Below, one piece after another: positions 58,601 through 60,000 of a stretch of 60,000 nucleotides of DNA. The stretch's first letter is position 1. Every line of letters begins with the position of its first letter. Under the pieces are notes generated by a model. That model was not told the DNA's origin. It was given only the letters and a program-made list of their open reading frames with translations, and searched no databases. Position numbers and translations under genes: made by a program. Location: contig NC_092673.1 in assembly GCF_964355755.1 (NCBI RefSeq), positions 28,837,001-28,897,000 on the forward strand, given 5' to 3'. The DNA comes from Antedon mediterranea (lineage: Eukaryota > Echinodermata > Crinoidea > Comatulida > Antedonidae).

Positions 58601-58937
58601 TCCTGTATATATGTTGGGCTGTTTTTCAACACCATTGAGATATTGAATTTTGATTATTAGACTATTATGTGTGCATTATATTGCCTTTGAAAATAAAAAA
58701 TCTATGAGAAGTTTTAACACAAATAAAATCACCTTTTTAAAATGATCTTACAAAGTTGACGTAGATTTTTTTATTGTTTGTGCATATGTTTCATTTTCGT
58801 AGGATTACGAGAAAAGAATTGAGCAAGATACGGGACCGTGAATCAGCGTATAAACAAATGTGTCAACAACGAGAGAAATACATAATGTCGTTAGATGAAC
58901 AGTTATCAAGGTACCACGAAGAGGATATGCAGCATGT
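34691..58937 (+). CDS. PH-domain and coiled-coil protein, TBC1D2-like N-terminal part (partial; continues past window)
   Basis: Exons: 34691-34763 (exon itself from 34682), 38971-39142, 42312-42384, 44184-44255, 44512-44538, 46374-46539, 55077-55257, 57358-57459, 58803-58937. All are GT-AG and phases agree; 333 codons plus two bases. The PH domain spans exons 1-3: GKAGYLYHRPGG, KKRFWFVVDQLKCHL, PIGAVDIKDACIS, EHILTAESHEIMMQWLKSLQ, with the usual C-terminal helix Trp. Next come a short basic linker (RHTRSWKPKNN), a Ser-rich low-complexity part in exon 7 (SSLSIPRSSFSSNRSVPSI) and a charged coiled-coil start in exons 8-9 (LDKEELVTRVLQMEKEL, KELSKIRDRES). The PH motif WFV.D..KC.L....S..D..P.G..DI.DAC resembles TBC1D2/TBC1D2B, Rab GAPs. 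No TBC domain lies in the window, so the name is an inference. The ATG at 34691 is in frame, but an acceptor ends at 34681, so an upstream exon exists and may be coding. Confidence 0.85.
35380..35745. mobile_element. MITE family 4, long copy
   Basis: Begins ACAGTAGAACCTCTCCGTTG, repeats ACCCACTTTAGGGGACAC motifs, and ends GTCCCCTTAATAGGAGCTC-TTCTGTAG. The ends are imperfect inverted repeats (CAGTAGAACCTCT / AGCTCTTCTGTAG). Confidence 0.6.
35815..36000. mobile_element. MITE family 1, copy 12
   Basis: AAAGCTCTGTCTTCACTATC to GATAGTGTAGACAGAGCTTA, with three or more copies of the internal ATGGTAGTGATATGCCCAAG unit. Confidence 0.9.
36424..36680. repeat. Tandem duplication, about 115-bp period
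   Basis: GTGAAAGATGAATGTAATAT recurs at 36426 and 36542, and GTGAAAGATGAAAGTT near 36653. Each unit also has short inverted elements (GAAAGAT / ATCTTTC). Confidence 0.8.
37296..37357. repeat. 20-bp tandem array
   Basis: Three units of CAGTCCCACCCACCTCCTCA in PH-gene intron 1. Confidence 0.92.
38038..38258 (-). mobile_element. tRNA-derived SINE (family A), copy 3
   Basis: Best preserved copy. Minus strand: GTGAAGCTGTAGCTTGGTGG (A-box-like), CCAAGGTCCGGGGTTCAGTC (B-box-like), then GCCAGGGTTGTAACTCACGC, and a 3' tail AAATAAAAAAATAAATACC. Confidence 0.75.
38685..38783. mobile_element. MITE family 1, copy 13 (short)
   Basis: AAACCCTATCTACACTATCA to GATAGTGTAGACATAGTTT. The preceding 38580-38680 has a run of ACCATATTTAGGATTACCAT units like the family interior. 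Confidence 0.75.
38815..38890. mobile_element. MITE family 4 fragment
   Basis: GGACATCCCTATTCAGTGAA, CACTTTCCCGTGAAATAAAT, as in the longer copies. Confidence 0.45.
39430..39580. repeat. ATTC/ATTT-rich simple repeat
   Basis: Repeated CATTCATTCATT and TTTATTTATTCATCC-like motifs. Low complexity. Confidence 0.8.
41080..41210. repeat. Interspersed repeat family R5, second copy (inverted)
   Basis: TCTTCAGTCAAAGACTGGTC, CCAGATATGATCAGTGGCTG, CATGAGCTAGATGTGTACAC: the complement of 5570-5790. Confidence 0.7.
41599..41606. promoter_or_regulatory. Perfect CRE-like palindrome TGACGTCA
   Basis: CTCGGTGACGTCACGG in a locally GC-richer patch of intron 2. The match to the CREB/ATF site is exact. Function is not shown by sequence alone. 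Confidence 0.3.
42431..43004. mobile_element. MITE family 1, copy 14, split by a LINE insertion
   Basis: The left part 42431-42500 runs AAAGCTTTTTCTACACTATC to GGTGGTGATAT. The right part from about 42976 runs TTTTGTCCAACTAGTTTGTA to GACAGAGCTTA. The LINE 3' end lies between. Confidence 0.8.
42501..42975 (-). mobile_element. Non-LTR retrotransposon (LINE) 3' end, 5'-truncated
   Basis: Minus strand encodes a reverse-transcriptase C-terminus: CWAGN, then LEHLQKDFKRIKSDASHPLH, then TNRYTKSFFPSGI, followed by a stop near 42630. The pattern CW.GN...K..L....A.K.IG...L.......A..I..D..HPLH resembles CR1/L2-type LINEs. The 3' UTR ends in a TATCTTATCTTAT-type tail at 42501. It is a dead fragment of about 110 codons. 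Confidence 0.8.
43270..43320. mobile_element. MITE family 1, copy 15 (end fragment)
   Basis: AAAACTCTTGTCTACACTAT, CAAACTTTATGTGCCAACAA; the right end is absent. Confidence 0.65.
44611..44813. mobile_element. MITE family 3, complete copy
   Basis: TIRs TACAGTCAACTTTCCCAATA and TTTGGGAAAGTCAACTGTA with CCGG just inside each end; 203 bp, non-coding. In PH-gene intron 5. Confidence 0.85.
47150..47313. mobile_element. MITE family 1, copy 16
   Basis: TAAGATATGTCTACACTATC to GATATTGTAGATGGGCTTTA, with interior GATGTGCCCATATATGGTAG. Confidence 0.85.
48643..48653 (+). promoter_or_regulatory. YY1-like motif AAGATGGCGGC
   Basis: Exact match to the core YY1/Pho recognition sequence, in intron 6 about 2.1 kb after exon 6. 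Flanked by moderately GC-rich DNA (GCGTATTTAAGAACTTG downstream). It could be a relic like the motifs in the fold-back element. Confidence 0.3.
49537..49830. repeat. 94-bp tandem repeat
   Basis: GAATATTCATCAACTAGACA starts at 49537 and 49631 (nearly identical units) and a diverged one at 49725. Related GAATATTCATTTA-containing segments continue near 49840 and 49937. Confidence 0.88.
50405..50546. mobile_element. MITE family 1, copy 17
   Basis: TGCTTCGTCTAGATTATCAA to GATAGTGTAGACAGAGCTTT. The left interior is shortened. Confidence 0.87.
50776..50840. mobile_element. MITE family 1, copy 18 (fragment)
   Basis: CAGTTTACACGTATCACAAA, CTAGTTTGACAAAAAAAGTG, then lost after ATCATGTCCATGGG. Confidence 0.65.
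50927..51085. mobile_element. MITE family 4 fragment
   Basis: CCTTCTTAATAGGGGTTTCC, TTTCACAGGAAAGCGTTCCC, GGGTATCCCTTGAATATGG. Confidence 0.5.
51797..52118. repeat. 18-bp tandem array, about 18 units
   Basis: Unit GTCCCATACTCGAGTATA, containing the palindrome TACTCGAGTA. Units are nearly identical in the middle and diverge at the left edge. The period is a multiple of three and has no stop in several frames, producing long spurious ORFs on both strands (SMGLYS, EYSPIL, SIVPYS repeats). Confidence 0.97.
52484..52552. repeat. AT-rich hairpin at LINE 3' side
   Basis: AATACATTTGTATATAATTA is mirrored by TAATTATTTACAAATGTATT around an AATAATAATAA loop, just before the LINE fragment. Confidence 0.75.
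52580..52963 (-). mobile_element. Non-LTR retrotransposon 3' end, RT C-terminal fragment
   Basis: Minus-strand peptide of 127 residues with IIRNITFTSR, PSEPLFYKLKLLKLGDMHKL, QSASFVFQYF, LRSTVHKFKLTIPFVRLT and a C-terminal LSTFRKKLKNNL. The order (R.I....PLF..L..L.+.D+..+Q...F.++...L, then IPF.R, then P.IWN.L, then FKKKLK.+L) is that of jockey/CR1-like reverse-transcriptase tails. It differs from the 42.5 kb fragment, so it is a different family. No upstream RT domain is present. Confidence 0.75.
53010..53085. repeat. About 23-bp tandem motif
   Basis: Three units of GTGCCACTTTATTAACATA-like sequence. A related pair lies on the other side of the LINE fragment at 52272-52315. Confidence 0.75.
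53262..53284. repeat. TG microsatellite
   Basis: About ten TG dinucleotides. Confidence 0.9.
53366..53518. mobile_element. MITE family 1, copy 19
   Basis: AAAGATCTGTCTACACTATC at the left. The right end is truncated at CATACAGTTTGATTGTAG. Confidence 0.85.
54651..54831. mobile_element. MITE family 2, copy 2 (longer)
   Basis: AAGGCCAATGTACATAGACG to GTCTGTGTAAATTGGCTTTT, with GCGGTAACG inside the left end. The centre holds a GC-rich segment (GGAAACCGCCCGTCCGCTCC) absent from copy 1. Confidence 0.8.
55480..55833. mobile_element. MITE family 4, complete, hosting a family 1 MITE
   Basis: Outer ends ATAGTAGAACTTCTTTAGG and AAAATGGTTCTACTGTAT. Family 4 motifs (CCTATTCAGAAGATGCCCAC, CTTTCCTGTGAA, GGACCCTATAAAGGAGACA) lie on both sides of the family 1 copy at 55557-55687. 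Confidence 0.8.
55557..55687. mobile_element. MITE family 1, copy 20
   Basis: TGTCTGTCTACACTATCAAA to GATAGTGTAGACAGCTTTC, nested in family 4. Confidence 0.88.
58050..58365. repeat. ATC/ATT microsatellite
   Basis: Long imperfect run of CATCATCATTATCATCAACA-type trinucleotides in PH-gene intron 8. The long open frames across it are low-complexity artefacts. Confidence 0.95.
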
Positions 58938-59413
58938 GTAAGCATTTCAAACTAACACTTTAACCTTTGACATGTATTTAACCTTTGACATGCATTGTAT
59001 GTTCTAAAAACTCAAATCAAATAACGTTTATATTGTAGTGTTTATTCAATTTCATCTGTTATTGGAGAAAGCTGTAGTGAGAGGTTAAAAACAGAAAACG
59101 ATGTTTTAAATATAAAGTATAACATAAATGTTTCCATCCCAGGGAAATGAGGAGTGCGAGAGAACATTTTTAAACTCTAATCTGTTGCACATCTTTTGGT
59201 ACTTAGCACACAAAATAAAGGAAAGTCTGAAATTACATTATTAGCCAATTCTTTAATTAGGAAACGTGTTTGTAACTGTAAAAATAATGTTTTTACAATC
59301 ACACATCAACATGAACTACAAACCGTCTTCATCTTTATCTCTTTATTGTACACTGTCTGGGTTTTTTTTTTGTCTGCTTCTGAAAGATAAAAGCATTGTT
59401 TGCTTGTTTAAAT

Positions 59414-59451
59414 CATAGAGATATTATAGTGAACACTATAATATCTCTATG
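59414..59451. repeat. Perfect 18-bp-arm palindrome with 2-base loop
   Basis: CATAGAGATATTATAGTG, AA, and the exact complement. Direct repeats of TTTAAAT flank it on both sides. Confidence 0.9.
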
Positions 59452-59738
59452 TTTAAATATACAGTTTGATTAAATTATCTAAGTTGAACAAATTTATATT
59501 GCCAGATATAATAATATCACTGTCTGTTCAAAATTATAACAAATAATTATCATATTATGTTTTATATTTGTTGCATATTTAATGAACATTTTTACCTTGA
59601 CAGAGGTATATATAAAGAAGAAAAATTAATTGAATAAATTATATAAATAACTTTGTGCCAGCGTGCAGCAGGCATTCGAATGTGAAGTAGTATTGATATT
59701 TGTAATTATTAATTACTGAATGAATTATTTTTCTTGAA

Positions 59739-59881
59739 AGCTCTGTCTACACTATCAAACTAGTTTGACAAAAAAGGTGTGATATTCTCAAATATGGTAG
59801 TGATATGATCATCATATCCATATATGGGCACATCACATTTTTTGTCACATAAAGTTTGATTGAGTGTGGAAAGATCTTTAG
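59739..59881. mobile_element. MITE family 1, copy 21
   Basis: AAAGCTCTGTCTACACTATC at the left. The right end is decayed (GATTGAGTGTGGAAAGATCT). Confidence 0.87.
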
Positions 59882-60000
59882 CATGAAGTGTTTTCAGCAT
59901 AATAAGTTCTTCTAAATGCAAGCATAATTTTATGCATAAATCTTCCATAATATCTGCGATTCCACATCTACTTACCTGGATAAGTCTGACATTGGCTTTA

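Overview
The window is AT-rich genomic DNA of an intron-rich metazoan. The genes have small exons, GT-AG introns and protein sequences close to vertebrate orthologues. The intergenic and intronic DNA is full of short inverted-repeat elements, tRNA-derived SINE-like modules and the palindrome TAGGCCTA. I read this as a marine invertebrate deuterostome, plausibly an echinoderm. That assignment rests on general impression, not on a search.

Three protein-coding genes can be assembled exon by exon. (1) Minus strand, 12668 down to 1238: a complete dynamin in 17 coding exons, 816 residues, with G domain, middle/stalk, PH domain, GED and a short proline-rich tail. (2) Plus strand, 15872 to 25284: a complete USP20/USP33-type deubiquitinase in 21 coding exons, 878 residues, with ZnF-UBP, split USP catalytic core and two DUSP domains. 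(3) Plus strand, 34691 (possibly earlier) to 58937 and probably beyond the window: a PH-domain plus coiled-coil protein spread over very large introns. Its PH domain resembles TBC1D2/TBC1D2B, but only the N-terminal part is present and no TBC domain is seen. Genes 1 and 2 are divergent. USP20/33 and dynamin both act in membrane-receptor trafficking in vertebrates, but nothing here shows that the pairing is functional.

The rest is mostly repeats. A 2.67 kb fold-back element (12841-15511) fills most of the divergent intergenic space. A 4.2 kb composite inverted-repeat element (about 26490-30710) follows the USP gene, with a 90-100 bp tandem array and several tRNA-like modules inside. A clean 2.01 kb terminal-inverted-repeat transposon with a 9 bp target duplication (32187-34199) lies upstream of the PH gene. 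One MITE family (family 1, TIR like AAGCTCTGTCTACACTATC) occurs about 20 times across introns of all three genes. At least three further MITE families, two 3' ends of non-LTR retrotransposons and several tandem arrays complete the picture. Nested insertions give a partial order of activity: family 1 inserted into family 4, and a LINE tail inserted into family 1. I found no tRNA, rRNA, CRISPR or prokaryote-type feature, and no evidence for a wholly new protein system. The most unusual content is the mobile DNA.
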